A stretch of DNA of 64,000 bases, taken from assembly GCA_963575745.1 (NCBI GenBank), contig CAUYUJ010018538.1:518388-582387 (forward strand). The letters are read 5' to 3'. The notes under the pieces were generated by a model, which was not told the DNA's origin, searched no databases, and saw only the letters and a program-made list of their open reading frames with translations. Position 1 is the stretch's first letter. The number at the start of each line of letters is the position of its first letter. This stretch comes from Prorocentrum cordatum (lineage: Eukaryota > Sar > Dinophyceae > Prorocentrales > Prorocentraceae). Shown here piece by piece: positions 1-9,839 of the stretch. Made by a program: the position numbers and the translations under genes.

Positions 1-591
1 AACGACGCAGCACCACGCTGACGGGCTCCCCCAACGGCGGCGTGTGTCACGGGTGCCCTCCTTCCCTGCCGTGCTTCCCCCCATCCCGCAGACCACAGGC
101 GCAGGAACATGGGGCTGAAGGCCGCCGACGCTTTCCTGCTTCCGCCACCAGCAGCACCCCTTAAAGCCGAGAAGCGAAATTTGATCCTTCTCAGGGTGAC
201 GCCGTCAGTGCCGATCTGACGCGTGTCGATCCACCAGCAGGCAGCAACGACGGGGGAGGCCCCGAGGGGCGCAAGGGCGAGCAAGGTGCCACGCCAAGCA
301 ACGAGAGGCGATCGGCGAGCGCCCCAGCTTCCGCAAGCGGGAGCAAGGAGCGCACTGTTCACCAACCCGCCGCAAGGTACAGCCCCCCGAGGGCCGCCGC
401 CCGCCGAATTCTCACTTCCCGGTGCAACATCAGGGCAACATCAGCGTCGAACTGGGACAACGCATCGGATCGCAACGTTCGTCGGATCGGGCTGCATCGC
501 CACGGACTCGGAGCCGAATCGGCTCGGCTGCGCCCAAATGCGCGCAACAATAGAAGAAAAACAAACTGCATAAACATCAACTTTTGGCGCT
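1..591. other. No gene seen; GC-rich unique sequence
   Basis: Open frames here are short, lack recognisable motifs and overlap on both strands, as expected from high GC. I see no repeat in this stretch shared with the rest of the window. Confidence 0.5.
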
Positions 592-665
592 CCGCGCGGA
601 TTTCTTGGATCTGCGCTGGACCCACCTCCCTGGCGCCAGCGCGGATGCAGGAAATCCGCGCGGAT
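592..665. repeat. Short palindromic element (partner at 58033-58123)
   Basis: The left arm GCGCGGATTTC-TTGGATC-TGCGCTGG is answered by CCAGCGCGGATGCAGGAAATCCGCGCGG, giving a stem of roughly 25 bp with a short loop. A relative with the same arm order lies near 58.03 kb. The structure suggests a very small foldback or MITE-type element. Confidence 0.55.
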
Positions 666-846
666 CAACAAACATTTATGTTCATGGCGTTTTTCTTCTT
701 CGAAACAACGCCACGCGACTGTCGGGTCGCACCGGACCACCGTCGGCACCTCGGCATCGAATCGGATGAAGCCGGCCGGCATCGACCTCGAAGGGGATGA
801 AGAAGGGGCCCTGCGAGGGGCCACCCCTCGCCACCGCGGGTGGGGC

Positions 847-921
847 CGACCTTGGAGAGGAGGAGGAGGAGGAGGAGGAGGAGGAGGAGGAGGAGGAGGA
901 GGAGGAGGAGGAGGAGGAGCA
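847..921. repeat. (GGA)n microsatellite
   Basis: About 70 bases of almost pure GGA/GAG triplets. The long Pro-, Gly- or Glu-rich frames it creates on both strands are artefacts of the triplet repeat. Confidence 0.9.
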
Positions 922-1108
922 GGAGGACGAAAGACCGCAAGGAACCGCCGACGACCCACCACCCCCCCCGGCGCCCGCAGAGGGCGCCTGCGCGTCGGCC
1001 GCCGCGGCGTCCGGCCCCGGTGGCGGCGCGTCGCCTGGCCGAGGCCCCGCCGCGGCGCCGCCGGCGCCCGACGCCTAGCGGAGGGGCCACAGGGCTCCAC
1101 GGGGTTAT

Positions 1109-1237
1109 GTCGCTCCCCTGCTGGCGGATTTTGGACGAAAATTGAAACATGGTTCCAAAATGCTCAAACATAGCCGAACAGATCACAGAACCATCGTTCC
1201 CGTTGTATTTGATTGATCCGTTTTGGATCTTCCCCCT
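1109..1237. mobile_element. TIR-1 MITE copy, degenerate ends
   Basis: The left part (GTCGCTCCCCTGCTGGCGGATTTTGGACGAAAATT) closely matches the TIR-1 copy at 47559-47715. The right end fuses directly into the adjoining TIR-2 element. The interior is AT-rich, unlike its surroundings, as in the other copies. Confidence 0.55.
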
Positions 1238-1429
1238 GTCGGGCGAAAGGGGGGGATAGCATAGGGGGAAGTTGAGAATCAGCTCGCGTAGCCGATTCTC
1301 CTGGCGCCTCCCGGCGCCGGAGGCGGCTATGTATCGAGGAATGGGCCCCTCGGTGAGGCCGAAACCAGCTGCATGCAGCAAATCTCGTACCCCCCCCTTT
1401 CCCTATCCCCCCCGTTCGTTCGGCCCGAC
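1238..1429. mobile_element. TIR-2 MITE copy 1
   Basis: A 192-bp element that starts GTCGGGCGAAAGGGGGGGAT and ends with the approximate inverse (ATCCCCCCCGTTCG...GGCCCGAC). Inside is a GGCGCCTCCCGGCGCCGG palindrome. Two further copies of nearly the same length lie at 47761-47953 and 53688-53882. No coding capacity, so non-autonomous. Confidence 0.65.
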
Positions 1430-1441
1430 CCTCGTACTTCA

Positions 1442-1606
1442 GGACCAAGTCCCAGAAGTAGTGTCGAGCACCCAGAAAAGTATCGAAGCGGTGCCGAACG
1501 AGCATCGCTTCCCAGGGCCCGACGCGTGGAAACCTTCCAGTTGCGGTGGTTTCTTCGAAATTCTTTCTGGCGATCAAGGCTAAAGTAGGTTGGAACATCA
1601 CAACCA
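1442..1606. repeat. DR-1 dispersed repeat copy 1
   Basis: About 165 bp ending in a conserved tract (CTGGCGATCAAGGCTAAAGT, then AGGTTGGAACATCA) and containing CCCAGGGCCCGACGCGTGGAAACC. Relatives: 17118-17290 (opposite strand), 50214-50365 and 53148-53310. No ORF. Class unknown; could be a SINE-like or non-autonomous DNA element. Confidence 0.6.
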
Positions 1607-2215
1607 CAGGGCGTCTTAGGGGGTCAAAAGGGCTCCAGAGGGCGCTACAGGGCCCCATGAGAGCTCCACGGAACTCTGTTGGGCTGCGTGTGGCGCCAGA
1701 AGGCGCTCGCCGTGAAAAGCCCGCCGCTTTCGGCCAAACCCTGGCATCCTCGCGATGTAAGCTTTTGGCCGGTTTCGGTATCCAGGGACTCTCGCCGGGC
1801 CCCGGGACCGTCACGAATGAGTCGGGATGAAAGGAAACGGTCGGAACTTCTGCGGCCCTGCTTTGACGCCTGAGGCGGAATGTATCAAGTTGAACTTCGC
1901 AAACTCTCACGAAAGTTGGGCGCGGGGGCAATCCCATTCTCCCCCTATCAAGGACCTGCTGCCCGAACCTTGCAGCTTCGGGGGGGAGGTGAAAGGGGGG
2001 ATGGACGGGGGCGAGAAAGAGAGAGGAGAGAGGAGGGAAGGGGATGGGAACATTGCCGACGATGACGATGATGACGACCATGATGATGACGATGATGATG
2101 ACGATGCTGAAAATCCGCCGACCCCAGAGGCGTGTGAGGGAGAGTGTGTGCTAGAGCCATTCATCGTGAGGTTCTCCTTTCAAGCAGCCACCGACCGATA
2201 CCCCCCTCCTGGCTC
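1607..2215. other. No gene seen; includes a GAT/GAC microsatellite
   Basis: Mostly unique sequence. A GATGACGAT-type microsatellite occupies about 2055-2107. Purine-rich before it and C-rich after it. No supported gene. Confidence 0.45.
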
Positions 2216-4912
2216 TCTCCCTTGGAACCTTTGTTCTTGGGCCCCCCCTTCCCCCACCACACCACTTCTCGCCCAAAACCGACCGATACCCCCAACCACA
2301 CTCCCCACCACGCCCCCGACCCCCGAACCCACGATGTCTCGCCCAAACACGACCCACGCCCCCCCCCCTCCCCCCACCCGGCCCCCACCTGGCCCCGACA
2401 CCCTCAAGCCTCTGGGCTCTGTTCTTGGAACCCCCGACCCCACGATTTCTCGCCCAAAAACGACCAACGTCCCCCCCCCCCTCCACCTGGCCCCGACACC
2501 CCCAAGGCTCTGGGCTCTGTTCTTGGGACTCCCCCACCCCACGATTTCTCGCCCAAAAACGACCAACGCCCCCCACCTGGTTCCCACCTGGCCCCGACAC
2601 CCCCAAGCCTCTGGGCTCTGTTCTTGGGGTCCCCGACCCCACGATTTCTCGCTCAACAACGACCAAGGCCCCGCACCTGGCCCAACCTGGCCCCGACACT
2701 CCCAAGCCTCTGGGCTCTGTTCTTCGGAACCCCGACCCCACGAGTTCTCGCACAAAAACGACCAACNNNNNNNNNNNNNNNNNNNNNNNNNNNNNNNNNN
2801 NNNNNNNNNNNNNNNNNNNNNNNNNNNNNNNNNNNNNNNNNNNNNNNNNNNNNNNNNNNNNNNNNNACGATTTCTCGCCCAAAAACGACCCATACCCCCC
2901 ACCTGGCCTCCACCTGGCCACCACCTCCCCGCGACATCCCCAGGCCTCTGGGCTCTGTTCTTGGGACCCCCAACCCTACGATTTCTCGCCCAAAAACGAC
3001 CCATCCCCGCTACCTGGCCCTTACCTGGCCACCACCCCCCCCCCACATCCCCAGGCCTCTGGGCTCTGTTCTTGGGACCCCCGACCCTACGATTTCTCGC
3101 CCAAATCGACCCATACCCCCCACCTGGCCCCCACCTGGCCAGCACCCCTCCACGACATCCCCAGGCCTCTGGGCTCTGTTCTTGGGACCCCGGACCCTAC
3201 GATTTGTCGCCCCAAAACCCACCCCCCCATCGGACCCGACCCCTAGATTTGTCGCCCAAAACAACCATCGCCTCCCTCCTGTGCCCCACCTGGCCACACC
3301 ACCCCCCCCCCCCTCAACAGACCATCACCCATTGCCTTTGGGGCTGTGTTCTTGAGACCCGTCTTACGAATTTCTCGGCCCAAAACAAACCCCATACCGC
3401 CCTCCTGGTTCCCACCTGGGCCACCACACCCACACAACGACATCCCAGGCCTCTGGGCTTGTTCTGGGGACCCCCGACACCCTACGATTTCTCCTCAAAA
3501 CGACCCATACCGCCCCCTACCTGGCTCCCACCTGGCCCGCACCCCCCCCGACATCCCCAAGGCCTCATGGTGCCTCTGTTATTGGGACCCCGGGACCTGC
3601 GATTTTGGGACGCTGGAAAAGACCCACCCCGCCACCTGGCCCTTTACCTGGCCACCACCCCCCCACGACATCCCCAGGCCTCTGGGCTCTGTTCTTGGGA
3701 CCCCCGACCCTACGATTTCTCTTTCAAATCGACCCATACCCCCCACCTGGCCCGCACCTGGCCAGCACCCCCCCCCGACATCCCCAGGCCTCTGGGCTCT
3801 GTTCTTGGGACCCCGGACCCTACGATTTGTCGCCCCACCCCAGGCCTCTGGGTTGTGTTCTTGCGACCCCCGACCTTACGATTTCTCGCCCAAAAACAAC
3901 CCATACCCCCCACCTGGCCACCACCTGGCCACCACCCCCCCACGACATCCCCAGGCCTCTGGGCTCTGTTCTTGGGACCCCCGGCCTCACGATTTCTCGG
4001 CCAAAAACGACCCATACCCCCCACCTGGCCCCCACCTGGCCACCACTCCCCCACGACATCCCGAGGCGTCTGGGCTCTGTTCTTGGGACCCCGGACCCTA
4101 CGATTTGTCGCCCCAAAACAACCCATACGGCCCACCTGGCCCCCACCTGGCCACCACCCCCCCCCACGACATCCCCAGGCCTCTGGGCTGTGTTCTTGGG
4201 ACCCCGAACCCTACGATTTGTCGCTCCCAAAACAACCCATACCGCCCACCTGGCCACCACCGCTCCCCACGCCATCCCCAGGCCTCTGGGCTGTGTTCTT
4301 GGGCCCCCGACCCTACGATTTGACGCCCCAAAACAACCCATACCCCCCACCTGGCCCCCACCTGGCAACCACCCACCCCCCCACGACATCCCCAGGCCTC
4401 TGGGCTGTGTTCTTGGGACCCCCGACCTTACGATTTCTCGCCCAAAAACCTCCCACACCCCCCACCTGGCTCTCACCTGGCCACCACCCCCCCCACGACA
4501 TCCCCAGGCCTCTGGGCTCTATTCTTGGCACCCCCAACTCGACGATTTCTCGCCCGAAAACGACCCATACCCCCCACCTGGCCCCCACCTGGCCACCACC
4601 CCCCCACGACATCCCCGGCCTCTGGTCTTGTGTTCTGGACCCCCGACCTCGGAGCGCACACCCCAACCCCTTACCGCCCACTGGCCCCCACCCCCCACAC
4701 CCACCCCCCCCCTCCCCTCCCCACGACATCCCCAGGCCTCTGGGCTGTGTTCTTGGGATCCCGACTTTACGATTTCTCGCCCAAAAACAACCATACCGCC
4801 CACCTGGCCCCCACTTGGCCACCACCCCCCCCCACGACATCCCCAAGCCTCTGGGCTCCGTTCTTGGGACCCCCGACCCTACGATTTCTCGCCCAAAAAC
4901 TACCTATACCCC
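2216..4912. repeat. Minisatellite, ~98-bp then ~112-bp units
   Basis: More than 20 tandem units share CCTCTGGGCTCTGTTCTTGG, then ACGATTTCTCGCCCAAAAACGA, then runs of CACCTGGCC. Units before the N gap are about 98-99 bp apart; those after it are mostly 111-113 bp, the extra length lying in an added CACCTGGCCACCACCCCCC segment. A few units are truncated (near 3840) or diverged (3340-3600). Long frames run through the array in several phases because the unit lacks stops; they are not supported as genes. The 3' edge is a short poly-A run at about 4918-4931. Confidence 0.9.
2767..2866. other. Assembly gap (100 N)
   Basis: Exactly 100 N inside the minisatellite. The round number suggests a scaffolding gap of unknown real length, and the unit length differs on its two sides, so the array may be collapsed or misjoined here. 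Confidence 0.98.
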
Positions 4913-5033
4913 CCCCAAAAAAAAAAAAAAACGACATCCCCATCCTTGCCAGCATGCCTCTCCTACTCTCCCGGCAACATGCTTCACGACTGGCACGCGC
5001 GTCCATCGTCCCTCCTGTCGGCTGCGGCAACAG

Positions 5034-8033
5034 CTATCCAGTCTTACGCACTTTCGTCACTGACGCATGGCTCCGCTCAGCGACTTCTTTCCTTTTGCGC
5101 TCTTGGCCAGCACAGCACTCGTTGCACCTTTGCTTCCCATCCGCCTTCTGCGTCGTTCGCCCGGCCAACCAGCTGCTGTATTCGTCCCTGCCGAAAGCGC
5201 CTTTGCATTCAACACATTTCCACTTCCCGCGCTGCAGCTTCGCGTCGTCGATGCATCGCTTGCACTTGCGGTGTTGTTCTGCCCTGCCGTCCCACATCTT
5301 TTCAGAGAAACAATCTTTCTGTTGCGCCTTCTCGCACGCTACACACGTTCTCACTTCCTTCCTCCCTGCAGCGACGCACTGCTTGCACTTACGATGCAGA
5401 TCTGCCACGCCGTTCCACATCCAATCAGAAAACCAATCTTGCCGGTGCGCCTTCTCGCACACCGCGCACGTTTTCATGTCCTTCTTCGGCGCAGCGACGC
5501 AGCGCTTGCACTTGCGGTGCAGATCTGCAACGCCGTTCCACATCCAATCCGAAAAACAATCTTGCCGTTGCGCCTTCTCGCACACCACGCAAGTTTTAAT
5601 GTCCTTCCTCGCCGCCTGATCCCGCTCTGCTGCTGCAGCGTTTACGCATTCCCTACATTGCATCGACGCTTTCGGCGCGTTCTTCAGCATGTACTCTGAA
5701 AACTCGGTTCTCCTTTTGGGGATTCCGCAGTTGGAACACACGCGCTCTTTTGCCTCTTCGGCACGGGCCTTCTCCTCCTCTCTCTGCAACCTCTTACAAG
5801 CCTTGCAAGTGGGTTCCTCGCTGATGATAGTTTCCGCTTTGGCAAATTGATCTAGTAACTTCTCCTGGCCGCAGCGCGAACACTTCAGGTGCGTTTTCGC
5901 GTCTTCGCAGTCCCGGCACATTCCCCCTTTGCATCGGGCGTTCCCTGCCTTGTCCCACTGCAAACCCACGAACGCCTCCTCGTACTTCCGGCCCTCGCAT
6001 ACATAACACTTTCGCCTCTCAGGACAGTCCACGCAACGCCGTGACGTGAGCTTCGAGCTGTGGTGCTGGGATGCATGGAACGCATCCTGGCCCTTCCACA
6101 GAAAGCATTCCGTGCACTGCCACGGCGTGCCACTGCTCTTCTTGCCTTCCAAGCGCACCTGGCACACGCGGCGACCGTCGTCCCGGCTCCACTGCCCGAC
6201 CGCGTACTGGTTCTTGTACTTCACCGACGAGCACAGTGCGCGCATCCCTGCAGGCATGAACTCCTTCTCGATTGCATCCCAGTCCATCGGGTCTCCCCGC
6301 AACACCTGTAACAGTAATCCGGGGCCCTTCCGCTCCTTCTGAGTGCACGGCGCGCGGTCGAAAGGCCGAAATATCAACATGTCTTCGCGGCGACGCACGC
6401 GCGTCAGAGCCACATAACTCGACAACGGCGACGTGCCCCCGCCAATCCTGAGGTCCACGATGACACCCTGCTTAAAAGTCTGGCCCTGTGCTGAATGGGC
6501 GGTGACTCCAAACGCTGGGGCCAAGGGGAATTGCCGCCGCTTCACTTTCAGACGCGGGCACGGCCTGCCCTTGTCGACGAACCAATCTTTTTTCTGCGGA
6601 GTCACTGGGTGCAGGCCCGGCGTCTTCAGCCCCTGGATCGTCCACTTGCACGGAATCACGTTCCCTGCGTCATCGCGACCCTCATCGAAGAGGACAAATA
6701 TCACTTTCGGCGTCTTCTGCAATATGGTCTCCCCCCCCCGGGAGACGCGACCCGCTCCTTCGTCGCCATCACACACCCATGAGTGCACGGTCCCCACGCG
6801 TCCGCGGAGTAGGTACTTGTCCTCGCTGCGGTCGATATGATCTGTGAGGGCCACAGGCATTCCCTCCGCGATTGGCAAAAAACCATACAGGTCCCCGCTC
6901 TCCTTGTCGTGGCGCTGCAGCCAGGCCATCTTTTGATGTGGCAGATCTGGCCGCTCTCGCAGCGCATCTGGTGTCGGAGTGTCGCGCGCAGGCACGTACA
7001 CCAGAGGTTTCTCGTGCAGTCGGGCGCATTGCGACGCTCGGAGTTTGTTCACCTCATACTTCACGTCGTTATTCGGGAACACCCCGGGGGCGCACCGGAA
7101 CTTCGCCGTGTGCATGCGCGCGTCATCTGGACCGTCGATGACGAGACGGCGCCGTTCGCGCTCATGCTTGCACACCGCACATTCCTGTCTGCGTATTTCC
7201 TTCGGGGACATCGCGCGCTGACGGCGTGCTCCGACAGTTTCCTTCTCTGAGACCCCTGCGGCGTCGCACAAGGCCCTACATCTCGCGTTCCCACATCCAA
7301 CCACACCATGGAGCCAACTCCCCGGGACTCCAGTATCACGCCCGTGCAAAAATGAATGCGTGTCTTCCGTGAGGTCTCCTCTGCGGAACTCCTCTTGCAC
7401 GGATTTCAGCCAGGCATCGTCGCAGCGCTCGCACTCCACTAGCTCCGTTACCCCCTGCACGCCCTCGTTACCTCCCCCCCACAGGAGAGCCTGCCCGTGT
7501 AGCACTGGCGGGAGCGAGGTATACTTCCGTGCCGCCGCGATGCGCTCTGCTGGCACGTCTGCAAGGAACCCTCCGTCCGGAGGGGCCAGCTGCCAAAAAT
7601 CTCCGCTCAGAACGACGTTCAAACCGCCGAAGGGTCGCGTCGCTCCGTCCTCCCCGCGCTTCTGGGTGCCAATGTCCCGAATAACGCTGCGAAGTTTCTG
7701 GTCCACTTCGGCGAGCAGCCGGGCGCTCACCATGCTGATCTCGTCTATGAACAACCACCTCCACTGCAGAACTCGCTTGGCCGTCTCGTACTGCAGTTTC
7801 ACATCCTCGCCCTTCTCGTCACCACGCTTCACGGCGGGGATACCGCAGGCGTGGTGGATGGTGTCTCCACCGAGCAGCTGCGCCATGACTGCCTGGAAGG
7901 CCGTGATCTGAAAATGGACGCCTATCGTCCATTTCATCAAGCCTTCGAACAGCTCCTTCCGAAGAATACGCAGCACGTGCGACTTCCCGGTGCCGGGCCC
8001 TCCGTGCATACACCACCGCAGCGGGTCACCCAT
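5034..8033 (-). CDS. Pif1-type helicase fused to tandem Stc1-like zinc modules
   Basis: An SF1B, Pif1/RRM3-like ATPase. Numbering from the GTG codon at 8102: Walker A GGPGTGKS at 34-41, Walker B LFIDEIS at 117-123, motif III GDFWQLAPP at 167-175, AHSAQGQT near 530 and YVALTRVR near 565. From about residue 657 to the end come eight Cys-rich modules of the form CxxC-x(~20-25)-CxxC, like the Stc1/LIM-type zinc finger. Modules five and six are almost identical 39-residue copies (117-bp tandem duplication, about 5370-5603). I start it at the first ATG, 8033, just before Walker A. The frame upstream runs into a (GTC)n microsatellite, so the N-terminus may be truncated. Pif1 helicases are the C-terminal half of Helitron Rep-helicase proteins; no HUH Rep domain is visible here. 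It may be a Helitron remnant or a host protein. The ORF is uninterrupted, unlike the retroelements nearby. Confidence 0.8.
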   Translation of the reverse strand: MGDPLRWCMHGGPGTGKSHVLRILRKELFEGLMKWTIGVHFQITAFQAVMAQLLGGDTIHHACGIPAVKRGDEKGEDVKLQYETAKRVLQWRWLFIDEISMVSARLLAEVDQKLRSVIRDIGTQKRGEDGATRPFGGLNVVLSGDFWQLAPPDGGFLADVPAERIAAARKYTSLPPVLHGQALLWGGGNEGVQGVTELVECERCDDAWLKSVQEEFRRGDLTEDTHSFLHGRDTGVPGSWLHGVVGCGNARCRALCDAAGVSEKETVGARRQRAMSPKEIRRQECAVCKHERERRRLVIDGPDDARMHTAKFRCAPGVFPNNDVKYEVNKLRASQCARLHEKPLVYVPARDTPTPDALRERPDLPHQKMAWLQRHDKESGDLYGFLPIAEGMPVALTDHIDRSEDKYLLRGRVGTVHSWVCDGDEGAGRVSRGGETILQKTPKVIFVLFDEGRDDAGNVIPCKWTIQGLKTPGLHPVTPQKKDWFVDKGRPCPRLKVKRRQFPLAPAFGVTAHSAQGQTFKQGVIVDLRIGGGTSPLSSYVALTRVRRREDMLIFRPFDRAPCTQKERKGPGLLLQVLRGDPMDWDAIEKEFMPAGMRALCSSVKYKNQYAVGQWSRDDGRRVCQVRLEGKKSSGTPWQCTECFLWKGQDAFHASQHHSSKLTSRRCVDCPERRKCYVCEGRKYEEAFVGLQWDKAGNARCKGGMCRDCEDAKTHLKCSRCGQEKLLDQFAKAETIISEEPTCKACKRLQREEEKARAEEAKERVCSNCGIPKRRTEFSEYMLKNAPKASMQCRECVNAAAAERDQAARKDIKTCVVCEKAQRQDCFSDWMWNGVADLHRKCKRCVAAPKKDMKTCAVCEKAHRQDWFSDWMWNGVADLHRKCKQCVAAGRKEVRTCVACEKAQQKDCFSEKMWDGRAEQHRKCKRCIDDAKLQRGKWKCVECKGAFGRDEYSSWLAGRTTQKADGKQRCNECCAGQERKRKEVAERSHASVTKVRKTG

Positions 8034-8102
8034 GCCCCTGACCCTTGAAGGCCCCGAAGACCCGAAAACTGCGCCCTTCGCCACGGCGCGAAGACGTCCC
8101 AC

Positions 8103-8140
8103 CGCGGACGACGACGACGACGACGACGAGGGGGGCCACC

Positions 8141-8199
<59 letters not shown>

Positions 8200-8202
8200 T
8201 AG
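8103..8202. repeat. (GAC)n microsatellite
   Basis: Near-pure ACG/GAC triplets broken once by GGGGGCCAC. It adjoins the 5' side of the helicase ORF on the minus strand and probably marks where homology to a longer helicase ends. Confidence 0.9.
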
Positions 8203-8394
8203 GGGAGCCCCCGCCGCGCCAACGAGGGGGGCCCCTCGAAGGCGGCCCGAAAGCCTCGAGCCACGGTCCTTCGATGTTAGAGGTTCCACTCTCGACTGGA
8301 CCCGCACCGCCCACGACGACAACGACGTGGCCGACGGCGGCGGCGGCGGCCACGAGCGGCGGAGCAGCAGGGATCAGCCCTAAGATGCCCCCAA

Positions 8395-8537
8395 CAGGGC
8401 TCGACCTACACAGTGTTTTGCGTGTTCGGTTTGTTGTTCGTTCTCTTTCGTTGTGTCTTCGCTTCGCCTTTGCTGCAATACCAAATCGAAACGAAAACGG
8501 TCCGCGAAAACACAAAACACCGTCTGGATAGAGCCCT
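8395..8537. mobile_element. TIR-3 hAT-type MITE copy 1
   Basis: A 143-bp element from CAGGGCTCGACC to GGATAGAGCCCT, with inverted inner tracts (GTGTTTTGCG... / ...CACAAAACACCGTC). The 8-bp sequence GCCCCCAA flanks it exactly on both sides (8387-8394 and 8538-8545). CAGGG termini with 8-bp target duplications are typical of hAT transposons. Non-coding. Confidence 0.8.
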
Positions 8538-8545
8538 GCCCCCAA

Positions 8546-9085
8546 GACAGCCTCAAGAGGCCCAAAGACAGCTCCAAGGGTGGCCCGAGATGTACCAGAT
8601 CGGCCCCGGAGGCCCCCGGAAGCCACCGACGAGGACGACGACGACGACGAGAACGAGGACGAGGACGAGGACGACGCCGACCCCGACGCCGACGCCGACG
8701 ACGAGAAGTCGGGGATCCCCCCTGGGCTTCTCAGGCCTCCCCAGAAATCCCGACCCCCTCCCTGCAGGGTACTTTTTCATCCCGGATCCGTTTCTGATGG
8801 TCCCCGCGCTCGAAAACACACCTCGGAGGCCGAAATCGAGGGAGAACTGCCGGGATTGACGAAACACGTATCGTCGGAGATCGGGGTCCAAGGGTCAAGA
8901 GTCGACCGCGGGACCAATCTGGGGCTGCGCCCGGACCGAGATCTCGAGGCAGATCCAGCCGTGGCGACGAGGAGGCCCAGAGTAGGCCAAAAGAGCACGA
9001 ACAATCATAACAAAATTACTCCGACGGAAAGACCCCACACGAGAATCTGTTTAGCTTGCCTGGGGGTGTCCTCCTGCCCGTTTCC
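8546..9085. other. No gene seen; GAC-rich imperfect microsatellite
   Basis: Imperfect GACGACGAG/GACGCC repeats occupy about 8625-8705. The rest is unique sequence with no recognisable product. Confidence 0.4.
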
Positions 9086-9480
9086 CTTCTCCCTCCTACT
9101 CTTGCCTCCTCCTTCTCCTCCTGTCTTATCCTCCTCCTGCCTCAACCCCTGCCTCTTCCTCCTCCTCTTACCTCCTCCACCTCCTCCCCCCTCCCCCTCG
9201 TTATACCTCCTCCCCCCATTCCCCCTGCCCCTCCTGCCTCCTGCCTCCTCCTCCTGCTCTCCCTCTCCCTTCTCCTTCTCCTCCTCCTCCTCCTCCTCCT
9301 CCTCATTCCCTGTCCCTCCTCCTCTCCCTCTCCCTCATCCGCTTCCACCTCCTCCTCGTCTCCATCTTCCTCCCCCTCCTCCCCCCCATCCTCCTCCTCC
9401 TCCTCCTCCTCCTCCTCCTCCTCCTCTTCCTCCTCCTCCTGCTCCTCCTGCCTCCTCCTTAGGCCTCCTGCCTCCTCCTG
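9086..9480. repeat. (CTC/CCT)n microsatellite tract
   Basis: About 400 bases of imperfect CTC/TCC repeats. The Pro/Ser/Leu- or Glu/Gly-rich frames on the two strands are repeat artefacts. It could act as a polypyrimidine tract for an intron, but no exon is evident after it. Confidence 0.85.
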
Positions 9481-9839
9481 GGGTCTCTTGGGCCTCCTGG
9501 GGGGCCAGAGCAAGCCCAGATGCATTGGCAATGGTGCAGTACACCCCCCCATCCAATGTTCCCCCTCATATACCCTACAAGCACTCTTTTCTCACAGCCG
9601 AAGTGCCCCCCTTGAAAGACGGGCGCCTCGTGGGCCGGGCATTCATGAGAGAATCCCGCTTGGGAAAAAAGAGTTGCCGACCATCGAAATCCGCCGACCC
9701 CTTGTGGGTCTCTAGGCGTGTGAGAGTGTTCCCCCCCCATAATCCCCCCCCAGGGACCCCGAACCGGAGATTTGGCCCCCCTTCCCCGGGCCCGGTACGA
9801 ACGCGCCACGGGAGGGCAGAGGGCTCCAAAACGGGCCAA

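Noticed and set aside
1827-5063. Very long open frames through the minisatellite (over 1000 codons)
   Set aside because: They exist in several phases and on both strands because the C-rich unit lacks stops, they cross the N gap, and unit lengths vary without respect to the reading frame.
8034-8102. Extending the helicase to the upstream GTG at 8102
   Set aside because: The added residues are not conserved-looking and the frame continues into a (GTC)n microsatellite; the ATG at 8033 directly precedes the helicase core.
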